From Flavobacteriaceae bacterium PRS1 (GTDB lineage: Bacteria; Bacteroidota; Bacteroidia; Flavobacteriales; Flavobacteriaceae): 55,894 bases of DNA. Numbering within the stretch: position 1 is the first letter of the stretch; each line of letters opens with the position of its first letter. Shown here in pieces: positions 1 to 8,220 of the stretch. The notes beneath the pieces are model-generated. The model saw only the letters and a list, made by a program, of their open reading frames with translations. It was not told the DNA's origin and searched no databases. A program made the position numbers and the translations under genes. The stretch is from contig RDRZ01000015.1 of NCBI GenBank assembly GCA_003709165.1, positions 1 through 55,894 of the forward strand, read 5' to 3'.

Positions 1-1
1 G

Positions 2-664
2 AATAATTTATGGAATGATGTAAAAACGAAGCTTATAGAAGATGTTAACTCTATAAAAATGGGTTCGCCAGAAGATATGAGTAACTTTGTTACAGCTGTA
101 ATTCATGAGGGTTCTTTTGATAAACTGGCTACATTTATTGATCAGGCAAAAGCAGATTATAGAATGAGTCGCGGCTTAGTTGTGAACGATTTATTAGCTT
201 CAGAAAATATAATTACTGCAATTAATAAATATAATCTTGATGATATAGAACCGTTTACTTTGGTTATTGTCGACTGGAATACTGATTTAAAACTCTACGA
301 ATTGGTTTGGGATGGTACAAAAAAACATTTTAGAACATTGCCTTTAGAGCCTAAAATGTGGTCGTCATCAACATTGTACACTAAAGAGATGATAAAAGAG
401 CGTTTACAATGGTTTGAAGATTTTAATTCCGATAGTTATCGAAACGGAAACATAGTAGATTCAAAAACGATGCTAAATTTTCATAAAACTGCAGGACATG
501 ATAATCAAGATTATGGCGTTATCATCGATAGAGATTATGTTAAGACAACTAGTATTACACAAGTTAAAAAAAAGGAATATGTTGTTGTTATGCAATTTCA
601 TGATCTTCAAAGCAATACTACATCAATAAAAAGATTTAAACTTCTGCAAACTGTAAATGAATAA
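2..664 (+). CDS. Chimeric ORF: P5C dehydrogenase fragment fused to NRDE/TANGO2-like C-terminus (5' partial)
   Basis: The frame is open from the left edge; the ATG at 59 is internal, not a start. The first ~52 codons (LIEDVNSIKMGSPEDM, AVIHEGSFDKLATFIDQAK) match the segment just after the catalytic cysteine of 1-pyrroline-5-carboxylate dehydrogenase. At about nt 155-160 the protein switches to YRMSRGLVVNDLL, then EPFTLVIVDW, LYELVWDGT and MWSSSTLYTKEM, which are the middle and C-terminal blocks of NRDE/TANGO2-type proteins. The end of the dehydrogenase and the N-terminal NRDE motif are both missing. The stop overlaps the next start (ATGAATAA), suggesting coupling. A deletion that fused two neighbouring genes fits best; an assembly join cannot be excluded. 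Neither half is expected to be functional. Confidence 0.75.
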   Translation, partial: NNLWNDVKTKLIEDVNSIKMGSPEDMSNFVTAVIHEGSFDKLATFIDQAKADYRMSRGLVVNDLLASENIITAINKYNLDDIEPFTLVIVDWNTDLKLYELVWDGTKKHFRTLPLEPKMWSSSTLYTKEMIKERLQWFEDFNSDSYRNGNIVDSKTMLNFHKTAGHDNQDYGVIIDRDYVKTTSITQVKKKEYVVVMQFHDLQSNTTSIKRFKLLQTVNE

Positions 665-1655
665 CTCCGGATTAATTATAGTATTGGCATATCCTGACAC
701 CATTGTTCGTCTTGCTGACGAGTGGTATTCTTTTATTTTAAGATTTCTTGGTATTGGTAAGAAAAATTATATAAGAGCAGGTCATGCTGCTTTAGTGTTG
801 ATTGATAAAGACACTGAAATTTTAGAGTATTATGATTTTGGGCGTTACATCACAGCACAATCTACAGGAAGAGTAAGAGGAAAAGATACAGACCATGAAT
901 TAGATTTTTCTATTAAACTACAGATAGTAGATGGAAAAATTAAAAATATACAAGAATTGTTAACCTTTTTTGCTATGCATCCTAAATTAATTCATGGTGA
1001 AGGAAAATTAGTTGCTTCGGTTTGTGATGTCATTGATTACCAAAAGGCTAAAGATTATATTTCCATGATGCAGCAGCGTCATTTTATTCGTTATGGCATT
1101 TTTAATAAAAACGCAACCAATTGTTCGCGTTTTGTTACTTCGGCATTAATAGCTTCAGTAACCGATGAAAACATAAAAAAACAGTTAATTAAAGCAACTC
1201 GATTTACACCAAGTACTGTTGCTAATGTTGTAATAGCAAATACAGGAAATTGTGTTTACGAAGTTTCTGATAAAGGAGAAATATCTAAATTTAAGTCTTC
1301 AGTTAGAAAAGAAATTAAACGTTGTTTTTTAGATAGATTAAAAACCTATGAACCCACTTTAATTGGGAATCAGCATCCAATAACAATTGAAGGTGTTCAT
1401 GAAAAAGCACAATGGCTTGGAGGCGTTGGAGCAGGAGCTTGGTTTGAATTACACGAAACCGATAATGAAACAGAATATAATTACCGGAAAATTGCACCTT
1501 GTGGTAGCATAAATGTAAACGATGTATTTGTAGTAAATGATATTGCTTTTAATTATAAAGAAGATTTTAATTTTGTGCATTACTCAAACTGTAAGTTCTT
1601 TCATATAAAACAAAATGATATTGTGTTTCGGTTTGACAGAAAAGTCGCTAGTTAA
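657..1655 (+). CDS. DUF6695-like protein with permuted papain/NlpC-P60-like motifs
   Basis: This 332-aa soluble protein has no signal peptide. It resembles the flavobacterial DUF6695 family. Seen directly: RAGHAALVLID near residues 41-51 and NATNCSRFVTS near residue 160. A His block before a Cys block is the order of circularly permuted papain-like (YiiX/NlpC-P60-like) enzymes, so amidase or peptidase chemistry is possible but inferred. The C-terminal third is unassigned. Its ATG overlaps the stop of the upstream chimeric ORF by 8 nt, so it was probably the second gene of that operon. It ends convergently, overlapping apaG by 4 nt. Confidence 0.7.
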   Translation: MNNSGLIIVLAYPDTIVRLADEWYSFILRFLGIGKKNYIRAGHAALVLIDKDTEILEYYDFGRYITAQSTGRVRGKDTDHELDFSIKLQIVDGKIKNIQELLTFFAMHPKLIHGEGKLVASVCDVIDYQKAKDYISMMQQRHFIRYGIFNKNATNCSRFVTSALIASVTDENIKKQLIKATRFTPSTVANVVIANTGNCVYEVSDKGEISKFKSSVRKEIKRCFLDRLKTYEPTLIGNQHPITIEGVHEKAQWLGGVGAGAWFELHETDNETEYNYRKIAPCGSINVNDVFVVNDIAFNYKEDFNFVHYSNCKFFHIKQNDIVFRFDRKVAS

Positions 1656-2053
1656 TTCATTGCAAAAACGGCACTTAATTTAAAGGTAGGAATGGACACT
1701 TTAAACTTTTTTGTGGTTGTAAAATTAACCATATTATAATGTCCTTGCATGGCACCAAATGGAGACGATAATAAGCAACCAGAAGTGTAAGTATACGATT
1801 CTCCGGGTTTTAACACAGGCTTTTTACCAATAACACCTTCGCCATCAACAATTTCAATGTTATTAAGGGCATCAAGAATTTTCCAATGTCTGGAATTTAA
1901 CTGAACCGAGTCTTTACTTTGATTTTCTATGTTAACTTTATAGCCAAATGCAAAGTGCACTTTATAATTTTTATAAAATGTACCTTCAAAATTTGTTTCT
2001 ACTGAAATTTTTATGCCTTGTGTTACTTGTTGAACCATGTTATTTACAGACAC
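1652..2053 (-). CDS. apaG: ApaG domain protein
   Basis: At 133 aa this matches the ApaG family (about 125 aa), a small fibronectin-III-like beta-sandwich. Conserved blocks are visible: FAFGYKVNIENQS, LNSRHWKILDA, VVGKKPVLKPGE-like GVIGKKPVLKPGESYTYTSGC and FGAMQGHYNM. ApaG has been linked to Co2+/Mg2+ phenotypes in enterobacteria; its biochemical role is unsettled. The ATG at residue 6 (MVQQVTQGIKISV) fits the family N-terminus better than the first Met. It is a single gene, convergent with the DUF6695 gene and downstream of the T9SS plug gene on the same strand. Confidence 0.9.
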   Translation of the reverse strand: MSVNNMVQQVTQGIKISVETNFEGTFYKNYKVHFAFGYKVNIENQSKDSVQLNSRHWKILDALNNIEIVDGEGVIGKKPVLKPGESYTYTSGCLLSSPFGAMQGHYNMVNFTTTKKFKVSIPTFKLSAVFAMN

Positions 2054-2143
2054 CCAATAAGGTTAAAACGCTAAAATAGTAAAAAATACGTACTAACTAT
2101 TAATTATAAGACCTTTGACGAAAAAAATCGTTGAAAATTTCAA

Positions 2144-3394
2144 TTAATTATAAATATTAACCGAAGTGCCTTCTCCAAATCCAATAATTTTATCGTATCG
2201 AGCACCAAAGTCTCTATAATACACCAATACTTTATAGTTATTTTCGGTTTGCCAGAAGTTTCCGCTAATTGCTCCTTCATCAATATTCCCATTTTTATCA
2301 ACTATAACATATTTATAATTGTAAAACCCTTGTTTTAAAGTTAAGGTCGTTTGGTAGTTATTCAATCTCGGGTTGAAGGTCATTTTTGTAGCTTCGTCAA
2401 TAGTATAATTATTAAAATTTCCGTACAAATGAATTTGCTTACTATTTAATAATTCAGGATGTTGTAATGAAAAATGAATTACAGTATAATCGGCTTCAAT
2501 ATCTACATTATCTGCATCTAAAGCTGTGACTACAAAATTGCCATTAATATCCGGATTGTAGGTGTAAGGACGATTAGCTCTAATAATATCTGCAAATAAA
2601 TAACTGTGATAAATGTCTTTCAAATCTATAAACTGAACACCAATATTGGCACCTCTTACATCTTTGTTTTCGAAGTATAAAAATTCATTTCCAGCCCAAA
2701 AACTCGATTCGGTAACATAATTGTAGATAAGTTCGGTACCTATGGTGTACAATGGTTTTAAATTAGTAATTGCAGTATTTAAATTATTGTTTTGAATAAC
2801 TATGGTATTAATAGTTTGCTTTGGATCTCTAAATCGTATTGTAGGCGAAGACGCTTTAAAATCTACAGATTGTTTTTGTTTTACATATTTTACATTTCTA
2901 GAACGCTTTATGGCAACACCAACATTTGCAATGTTTTCATAAATCATGAATTTCCGACTAAACATTAATTCTTCATAATCGTTATAAATATGAATCATAT
3001 AATTTCCTGTAAGTTTTAATCGGGTTTGTTTATTTGGAATTCGTAATCGATAATGACTATAAATTTGATAGGTGTTAAACGAGTTTTCGTAGTCTATGAT
3101 ACGAACATTATCGAAACCATGAAGATATTCCGATTTTAGTAATGTTGTATTTTGTGTCCAGTCAAAATTGTAAAATTCAATAACATAATAAAAATCGGCT
3201 TCATCACCATTTAAAACATCAAATTCTAAACGTAAGGGTTCACCTAATTTTAAAATTGGCAACTGACTTTCGTCGGTATTGCTTTTAAAAATAATTGTTT
3301 TTATATATTCCGGAGGATTCACTTCGCTTACTTGTGAGAAAGTAATTGTTGAAAAGCATAAAAATAAAAAGAATAGTGTAAACCTAAAGTTCAT
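2144..3394 (-). CDS. Type IX secretion system plug protein (DUF5103)
   Basis: This 416-aa secreted protein opens with a signal peptide (MNFRFTLFFLFLCFSTITFSQ, cleavage after TFSQ). It is built mainly of beta-strands: a PEYIKTIIFKSN opening, LRLEFDVLNGDEADFYYVIE, a central KQSVDFKASSPTIRF region, and a C-terminal starch-binding-like domain (IHLYGNFNNYTIDEATKM, QGFYNYKYVIVDKNG). This is the DUF5103 architecture now named type IX secretion plug, which seals the SprA translocon pore from the periplasm. It is one gene with its own upstream region; no other T9SS gene lies in the window. Confidence 0.85.
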   Translation of the reverse strand: MNFRFTLFFLFLCFSTITFSQVSEVNPPEYIKTIIFKSNTDESQLPILKLGEPLRLEFDVLNGDEADFYYVIEFYNFDWTQNTTLLKSEYLHGFDNVRIIDYENSFNTYQIYSHYRLRIPNKQTRLKLTGNYMIHIYNDYEELMFSRKFMIYENIANVGVAIKRSRNVKYVKQKQSVDFKASSPTIRFRDPKQTINTIVIQNNNLNTAITNLKPLYTIGTELIYNYVTESSFWAGNEFLYFENKDVRGANIGVQFIDLKDIYHSYLFADIIRANRPYTYNPDINGNFVVTALDADNVDIEADYTVIHFSLQHPELLNSKQIHLYGNFNNYTIDEATKMTFNPRLNNYQTTLTLKQGFYNYKYVIVDKNGNIDEGAISGNFWQTENNYKVLVYYRDFGARYDKIIGFGEGTSVNIYN

Positions 3395-3592
3395 TTAAAA
3401 ATTGTTTGTGCGTAAAGGTAAACAAATTTTATGCCTAAAAATTGTTTAGGATATACTGAAAACTAAAATAAATTATACCTGTAATTTATAAAAGTAACAA
3501 AATATTAGTATTTCGACTAAAAAAATAAGCAAAGAGATTGCTTATAAAAAATCATAATAAATTTAACGGCATTTAGTATAGAAACTGTGTTT

Positions 3593-3608
3593 TAAATTTG
3601 TAAATTTG
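3593..3608 (+). promoter_or_regulatory. Candidate nqr operon promoter (tandem TAnnTTTG boxes)
   Basis: Two directly adjacent TAAATTTG boxes (3593-3600 and 3601-3608) match the Bacteroidetes -7 consensus TAnnTTTG and lie about 40 bp before nqrA. A weak -33-like TTTAG is at 3572. The rest of the 252-bp gap from 3395 shows no gene. Confidence 0.5.
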
Positions 3609-3646
3609 CTCGGATTTTTTAGATAATTAATTTCAATAATTATAAT

Positions 3647-5002
3647 ATGTCAAACGACATTCATATTAAAAAAGGTCTGGACATAAAACTTAAAGGTGCT
3701 GCTGAAAAAGCTAAAGAAAATGCTATTGTAAGCAACTTTTATACTATTAGACCAGAAGACTTCCATAATGTTATTCCAAAACTAATTGCAAAAGAAGGAG
3801 CGAGATTAAAAGCTGGAGAGACTGTTTTTTATGACAAAGCTAATGAAGCTGTTAAATTTGTTTCTCCGGTTTCAGGAAAAATCATTGAGATTACTCGTGG
3901 AGAAAAGCGTAAAATCTTAGCGATTAAAATTCAAGCAGATAAAGAGCAAACATTTCAAGACAATGGAACGCTTAATATTGAGTCTGCTTCAACCCAAGAT
4001 ATTAAAGACAAATTATTAACATCAGGATGTTGGCCATTTATAAAACAGCGTCCTTATGATGTGATTGCTAATCCTGATAAAAAACCAAAAGCAATTTTTA
4101 TTTCTGGTTATGCTAGTGCACCTTTAGCAGCAGACTTAGATTTTACACTCCAAGGTAAAGAAGCTGAATTACAAGCCGCTGTTACTGCATTGGGAAAATT
4201 GACTGAAGGACAAGTCCATATCGCAGTTGGTAAGAATGGAAATTCTCCTCTATCTGGTTTAAAAGATATTACAGTACATAATGTTTCTGGACCACATCCT
4301 TCTGGAAATGTGGGAACACAAATTAACAAGATTAATCCTGTTAATAAGGGTGAAGTAGTTTGGACAGTAAATGCACAAGACCTTGTTATTATTGGTGAAT
4401 TGTTGCTAACAGGTAAATTTAATGCAGAGAGAATCGTGGCACTTGTTGGCTTTTCAATAGAAAAACCCAGATATTTTGTAACCAAAATTGGAAGCGAAAT
4501 AGCAACTATGATTTACGATTATGGTATTTCTAAAGATGCAAATGTTCGTATTATTTCTGGAAATGTTTTAAGTGGAAAACAGATTTATCCAGATGGATAT
4601 TTAGATTATTATAGCAATACTATTACAGTGATTCCGGAAGGTGATGATTATGAGTTTATGGGCTGGACAACACCTGTTTTTAATAAAGTATCAGTATCGA
4701 GAGCTTTAACATTTTCTTGGTTGTTTCCGAAGAAAAAATTTAACCTAAATACAAATACTAACGGAGAACATCGTGCTTTTGTAACTACAGGAACTTACGA
4801 AGAAGTGTTTCCGTTTGATATATTTCCAATGCAAATTTTAAAAGCATGTATGTACGAGGATTTAGACGAAATGGAAGCTTTAGGAATGTACGAAGTTGCA
4901 CCAGAAGATTTTGCACTTACCGAGTTTGTGTGTGTGTCTAAACAACCACATCAGCAAATAATTAGAAAAGGTTTAGACGTAATGATTAAAGAAATAGGTT
5001 AG
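3647..5002 (+). CDS. nqrA: Na+-translocating NADH:quinone reductase subunit A
   Basis: NqrA is the peripheral cytoplasmic subunit of the six-subunit Na+-pumping NADH:quinone reductase and contributes to quinone interaction. The 451-aa length and conserved blocks (IKKGLDIKLKGAAE at the N-terminus, SGPHPSGNVGTQINKINPV in the middle, EVFPFDIFPMQILKACMYEDLDEMEALGMYEV at the C-terminus, given here as family landmarks) match the family. It has no membrane helix, as expected. It opens the nqr operon behind a tandem TAnnTTTG promoter, and nqrB follows after 31 bp. Confidence 0.97.
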   Translation: MSNDIHIKKGLDIKLKGAAEKAKENAIVSNFYTIRPEDFHNVIPKLIAKEGARLKAGETVFYDKANEAVKFVSPVSGKIIEITRGEKRKILAIKIQADKEQTFQDNGTLNIESASTQDIKDKLLTSGCWPFIKQRPYDVIANPDKKPKAIFISGYASAPLAADLDFTLQGKEAELQAAVTALGKLTEGQVHIAVGKNGNSPLSGLKDITVHNVSGPHPSGNVGTQINKINPVNKGEVVWTVNAQDLVIIGELLLTGKFNAERIVALVGFSIEKPRYFVTKIGSEIATMIYDYGISKDANVRIISGNVLSGKQIYPDGYLDYYSNTITVIPEGDDYEFMGWTTPVFNKVSVSRALTFSWLFPKKKFNLNTNTNGEHRAFVTTGTYEEVFPFDIFPMQILKACMYEDLDEMEALGMYEVAPEDFALTEFVCVSKQPHQQIIRKGLDVMIKEIG

Positions 5003-5033
5003 CCAATTATGAATTCAGAAATAAATACAAAAA

Positions 5034-6269
5034 ATGGGTTTAAAAAGTACATTACATAACTTAAAGGAAAAGTATAGAGGCACCAAAATGGCTCCAGCCT
5101 TTAATGCATTACATACCTTTTTATACTTGCCAAATAGTACCACACAAGGAGGCACTCACATAAAAGCAGCCGACGACTTAAAACGCACAATGAATACAGT
5201 GATTATGTCACTTATTCCGTGCTTAATCTTTGGTATGTTTAATGCAGGTTATCAGCATCATTTAGCGCTTGGAGATATTCAAGCAGTAACAGGTGGCTTT
5301 TTTAGTAGTGAATTCTGGACAATGAGCAACTTTTTGGTAGGTTTCTGGAAAATATTACCATTGGTAATTGTGTCTTATTGTGTTGGATTGGGTGTTGAAT
5401 TTTTATTTGCTATTATAAAAAATCACGAAATAGAAGAAGGTTATTTGGTAACAGGAATGTTAGTTCCCTTAATTGTACCTGTAGATATTCCGCTTTGGAT
5501 GTTAGCTGTTGCAGTAATTTTTGGAGTAGTAATAGGTAAAGAAGTATTTGGAGGTACAGGAATGAATATCTTAAATCCTGCTTTAACCATTCGCGCATTT
5601 TTATTTTTTGCGTATCCAACCTGGATGAGTGGTGATAAAGTTTGGGTACATGGAGCAGTAGAAAGAGATAATTTAATTGCTGCGGGACAAAATATTGACG
5701 CTATTTCTGGCGAAACCATACTTGGAGGTCTCGCACAAAATCTAGATATGTTAGGTCAAACGGCAAATGTTTGGAATGCCTTTATGGGATTTATTCCAGG
5801 ATCGGTTGGAGAAACATCAACCTTACTCATAATACTCGGAGGTTTGTTTTTAATCTTCGCTAAAATAGGAAGCTGGCGAATTATGCTATCGTCTGTAGTT
5901 GGAGCATTAGCAATGGGATTAATTTTCAACTTTATTGCAGATTCTGGTTGGATTGCTGAAACGAGCAAGTTTCATAGTTTAATGAATACCACATTTTGGC
6001 ATCACTTGCTTATTGGTGGATTTGCTTTTGGTATTGTATTTATGGCAACCGACCCTGTAACAGCATCACAAACCAATAGAGGTAAGTGGATTTACGGTTT
6101 TTTAATTGGTTTTATTTCCATAATGATTCGTGTCTTTAATCCAGCATATCCAGAAGGCGTAATGTTAGCTATTTTACTAATGAATGTGTTTGCACCTACA
6201 ATCGATCATTATGTAGTTCAGGGTAACGTAAAGAAAAGATTAAAACGAATGAAAGTTAAAAGTGCTTAA
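5034..6269 (+). CDS. nqrB: Na+-translocating NADH:quinone reductase subunit B
   Basis: This 411-aa integral membrane subunit has about ten hydrophobic segments. It carries a covalently bound FMN; the attachment motif is GSVGETSTLLI (around residue 257), where ApbE transfers FMN to the Thr. It also has the typical GTGMNILNPALTIRAF and MATDPVTASQTNRGKWIYG blocks. The quinone site and part of the Na+ path lie in this subunit. The last codons read AGT GCT TAA, which is also the first full unit of an inverted AGTNNNTAA array in the gap to nqrC, so the repeat supplies or coincides with the stop. Confidence 0.97.
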   Translation: MGLKSTLHNLKEKYRGTKMAPAFNALHTFLYLPNSTTQGGTHIKAADDLKRTMNTVIMSLIPCLIFGMFNAGYQHHLALGDIQAVTGGFFSSEFWTMSNFLVGFWKILPLVIVSYCVGLGVEFLFAIIKNHEIEEGYLVTGMLVPLIVPVDIPLWMLAVAVIFGVVIGKEVFGGTGMNILNPALTIRAFLFFAYPTWMSGDKVWVHGAVERDNLIAAGQNIDAISGETILGGLAQNLDMLGQTANVWNAFMGFIPGSVGETSTLLIILGGLFLIFAKIGSWRIMLSSVVGALAMGLIFNFIADSGWIAETSKFHSLMNTTFWHHLLIGGFAFGIVFMATDPVTASQTNRGKWIYGFLIGFISIMIRVFNPAYPEGVMLAILLMNVFAPTIDHYVVQGNVKKRLKRMKVKSA

Positions 6270-6408
6270 AATTCGCTTAAGTTTATTAAGTTGAAATGGA
6301 AAAACTAAAATTTTAAAATAAGTTTTAAAGGTTAATTAATTAAAAGTAAAGCTGAAAAAATGTTAAAAAAAACTTTAGACACTTTAAGTACTTATAACTT
6401 TAGACACT
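6254..6408. repeat. Empty inverted-array cassette between nqrB and nqrC
   Basis: Left side: AGT triplets at 6254, 6261, 6280 and 6289 (units AGTGCTTAA, AGTTTATTA). Right side: ACT triplets at 6372, 6381, 6390, 6397 and 6406 (spacing 9, 9, 7, 9), the reverse complement of the same unit type. The roughly 80 bp between them are AT-rich and carry no ORF. The right array closely matches the one before nqrD and stops 9 bp short of the nqrC ATG. Confidence 0.65.
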
Positions 6409-6417
6409 CATAAAAGA

Positions 6418-7167
6418 ATGGAAAAGAGAACAGATAAAAATTCATATACACTACTTTTTGCCGTTGGAATGGTAATAGTAGTTGGTTCTATATTAGCATA
6501 TACAGCATCTGTTTTAAAACCTAATATTGATGCTAATAAACGTCTGGAAATGCAACAAAATATTTTGTATGTAATGGGAATAAATGATAATGATGAAAAA
6601 AGTGTTGCTTTTATTTCAACCGATAAAGCTCCTGAAGCATTTTCAAAATATATTATTAAACAATTGGTAATTCAAGATGGTAAAGTGACCGAAGATTCAA
6701 CGGCATATCTAATCGATGTTAAGAAAGAAAAGACATTAGCCAAAGATGCATCATACTCCAGACGGTTGCCATTGTTTGTTGGAGAAAAAGATGGTAAAAC
6801 AATATATGTTGCTCCGATAAGAGGGAAAGGACTTTGGGATGCTATTTGGGCTTATGTTGCTATAGACGAGAATATGGTTATTCAAGGAATTTTCTTCGAT
6901 CATAAAGGGGAAACACCTGGGCTTGGAGCAAACATTAACAAACGCTTTTTTATGGACGACTTTATAGGTGAAGATTTGATGCACAATGGTGTGTTTAAAG
7001 GAGTTACTGTAGCAAAAGGAAACAACGATCCTCTTAATAAAAGAAAAGATGATAATAAAGTCGATGCTATAGCGGGAGCAACCATAACAGGAGACGGTGT
7101 TTCGGCAATGCTTCGAAGCGAATTAAAATTGTATGTGCCTTATTTTAAAAAGTTGAAAAGTGACTAA
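6418..7167 (+). CDS. nqrC: Na+-translocating NADH:quinone reductase subunit C
   Basis: NqrC is a single-span membrane subunit (hydrophobic segment about residues 10-32) with a large periplasmic domain that carries covalent FMN. The attachment motif is DAIAGATITGDGVSAML; the flavinylated Thr is about residue 222 (AGAT in place of the common SGAT). At 249 aa it fits the family. The last codons AGT GAC TAA coincide with the first unit of the inverted AGTNNNTAA array that follows, just as in nqrB. Gaps to nqrB (148 bp) and nqrD (353 bp) are unusually long for an nqr operon and are filled by repeat cassettes. Confidence 0.97.
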   Translation: MEKRTDKNSYTLLFAVGMVIVVGSILAYTASVLKPNIDANKRLEMQQNILYVMGINDNDEKSVAFISTDKAPEAFSKYIIKQLVIQDGKVTEDSTAYLIDVKKEKTLAKDASYSRRLPLFVGEKDGKTIYVAPIRGKGLWDAIWAYVAIDENMVIQGIFFDHKGETPGLGANINKRFFMDDFIGEDLMHNGVFKGVTVAKGNNDPLNKRKDDNKVDAIAGATITGDGVSAMLRSELKLYVPYFKKLKSD

Positions 7168-7510
7168 AGTGTACTAGAGTACCTAAAGTTAAAAAATTGT
7201 GAAACGAGCATGTTAAATTTTTCTCAACAAAGGAAAATGATTGATAGCGAACAGCATGTGACGATTAAAAAACAATAAGTATAAACACATGAAACTAAAG
7301 TATTAATAGAAAAATAACTAAAAGCACTTAAAACTTTAGATACTAATAACTGAAAGATGACAAATTTTAGATAAACCAATAGAATAAATTAATTAGAAAA
7401 CAAAAGAAAATCTAATAGAAACAAGGAAAGAAGCGAAAGAACTTTTAGCAATATTTACATCAATAGCTAACAAACTTTAGGCACTTTAAGTACTTATAAC
7501 TTTAAATACT
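7159..7510. repeat. Inverted 9-bp-unit arrays bracketing a decayed cassette (nqrC-nqrD gap)
   Basis: The whole 353-bp gap is occupied. Left array: AGT at 7159, 7168, 7178 and 7187 (units AGTGACTAA, AGTACCTAA). Right array, opposite strand: ACT at 7474, 7483, 7492, 7499 and 7508. An additional ACT array lies in the middle at 7317, 7326, 7333, 7342 and 7349. The right array ends 10 bp before the nqrD ATG. The stretch 7190-7316 has no recognisable gene. Confidence 0.7.
7361..7480 (+). pseudogene. Relic of a four-helix-bundle (S23/IVS-type) protein gene, C-terminal end
   Basis: In the frame ending with TAG at 7478-7480, the DNA reads QILDKPIE, stop, IN, stop, then KTKENLIETRKEAKELL followed by AIFTSIANKL. 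This resembles the last helix of four-helix-bundle proteins (commonly ending ELLKLLTSI-like). Internal stops are at 7385-7387 and 7394-7396; there is no start or N-terminus. The terminal TAG falls inside the right repeat array. The relic sits in the gap next to the one that holds an intact four-helix-bundle gene. Confidence 0.55.
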
Positions 7511-7520
7511 AATAAAAATT

Positions 7521-8159
7521 ATGGGACTTTTTAAAGACAGTAACTTAATCACAGATCCATTATCAGATAGTAATCCAGTTACTATTCAAGTACTCGGTAT
7601 TTGTTCAGCATTGGCTATTACTGCAGAATTAGAAGCCTCTATTGTAATGGCAATTGCAGTATTATTTGTGCTGGGTTTTGGAAATGTGGTTATTTCTTTA
7701 TTGCGGAATATTATTCCTTCAAAAATTAGAATTATTGTGCAACTCATTATTGTAGCTGCATTAGTAATTATAGTAGATTTAATATTAAAGGCATTTGCTT
7801 ACGAGTTGAGTAAAACCTTATCAGTTTTTGTAGGTTTAATCATTACCAACTGTATCATTATGGGACGTTTTGAAGCATTCGCTTTGGCAAATGGACCTTG
7901 GCGTTCATTTCTCGACGGAATTGGTAACGCTGCTGGTTATGGATTTATTCTTATCATAGTTGGTTTTTTTAGAGAACTATTAGGCTCTGGAAGTTTGTTA
8001 GGATTTAAAGTATTAGGAGATCCAATCGAAAAAACAGGACTATATGCTTATGGCTATGAAAATAATGGCTTTATGTTATTGGCACCTATGGCATTAATTA
8101 CATTGGGAATTATTATTTGGATACAACGTAGTAGAAACACAGCATTAATCGAAGATTAA
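7521..8159 (+). CDS. nqrD: Na+-translocating NADH:quinone reductase subunit D
   Basis: A 212-aa, six-helix integral membrane subunit related to RnfE/NqrE. The conserved half-helix motif [22 protein letters not shown] holds a Cys (TNC) that contributes to the intramembrane Fe-S site formed with NqrE. It starts right after a right-hand repeat array and stops 3 bp before the left heptamer array of the next cassette, so both of its borders were insertion targets. Confidence 0.97.
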   Translation: MGLFKDSNLITDPLSDSNPVTIQVLGICSALAITAELEASIVMAIAVLFVLGFGNVVISLLRNIIPSKIRIIVQLIIVAALVIIVDLILKAFAYELSKTLSVFVGLIITNCIIMGRFEAFALANGPWRSFLDGIGNAAGYGFILIIVGFFRELLGSGSLLGFKVLGDPIEKTGLYAYGYENNGFMLLAPMALITLGIIIWIQRSRNTALIED

Positions 8160-8162
8160 ACG

Positions 8163-8193
8163 AGTCAGCAGTGGTCAGTGTTCAGTTGGCAGT
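8163..8193 (+). repeat. Left heptamer array of the four-helix-bundle cassette
   Basis: AGT triplets occur at 8163, 8170, 8177, 8184 and 8191, exactly 7 bp apart: units AGTCAGC, AGTGGTC, AGTGTTC, AGTTGGC. Consensus AGTNNNC. It begins 4 bp after the nqrD stop. The reverse complement of this unit forms the array on the other side of the cassette. Confidence 0.85.
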
Positions 8194-8220
8194 AACTGAT
8201 TTGAATAAAAGAATATTAAA

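Noticed and set aside
5413-5968. Long minus-strand open frames opposite nqrB
   Set aside because: They are antisense to a clear membrane protein gene and show no family features; the same applies to other opposite-strand frames over gapA, ftsH, lipA and the transporter.
7190-7316. A small gene starting with GTG or ATG left of the relic in the nqrC-nqrD gap
   Set aside because: All frames break within about 20 codons and no family resemblance is visible.
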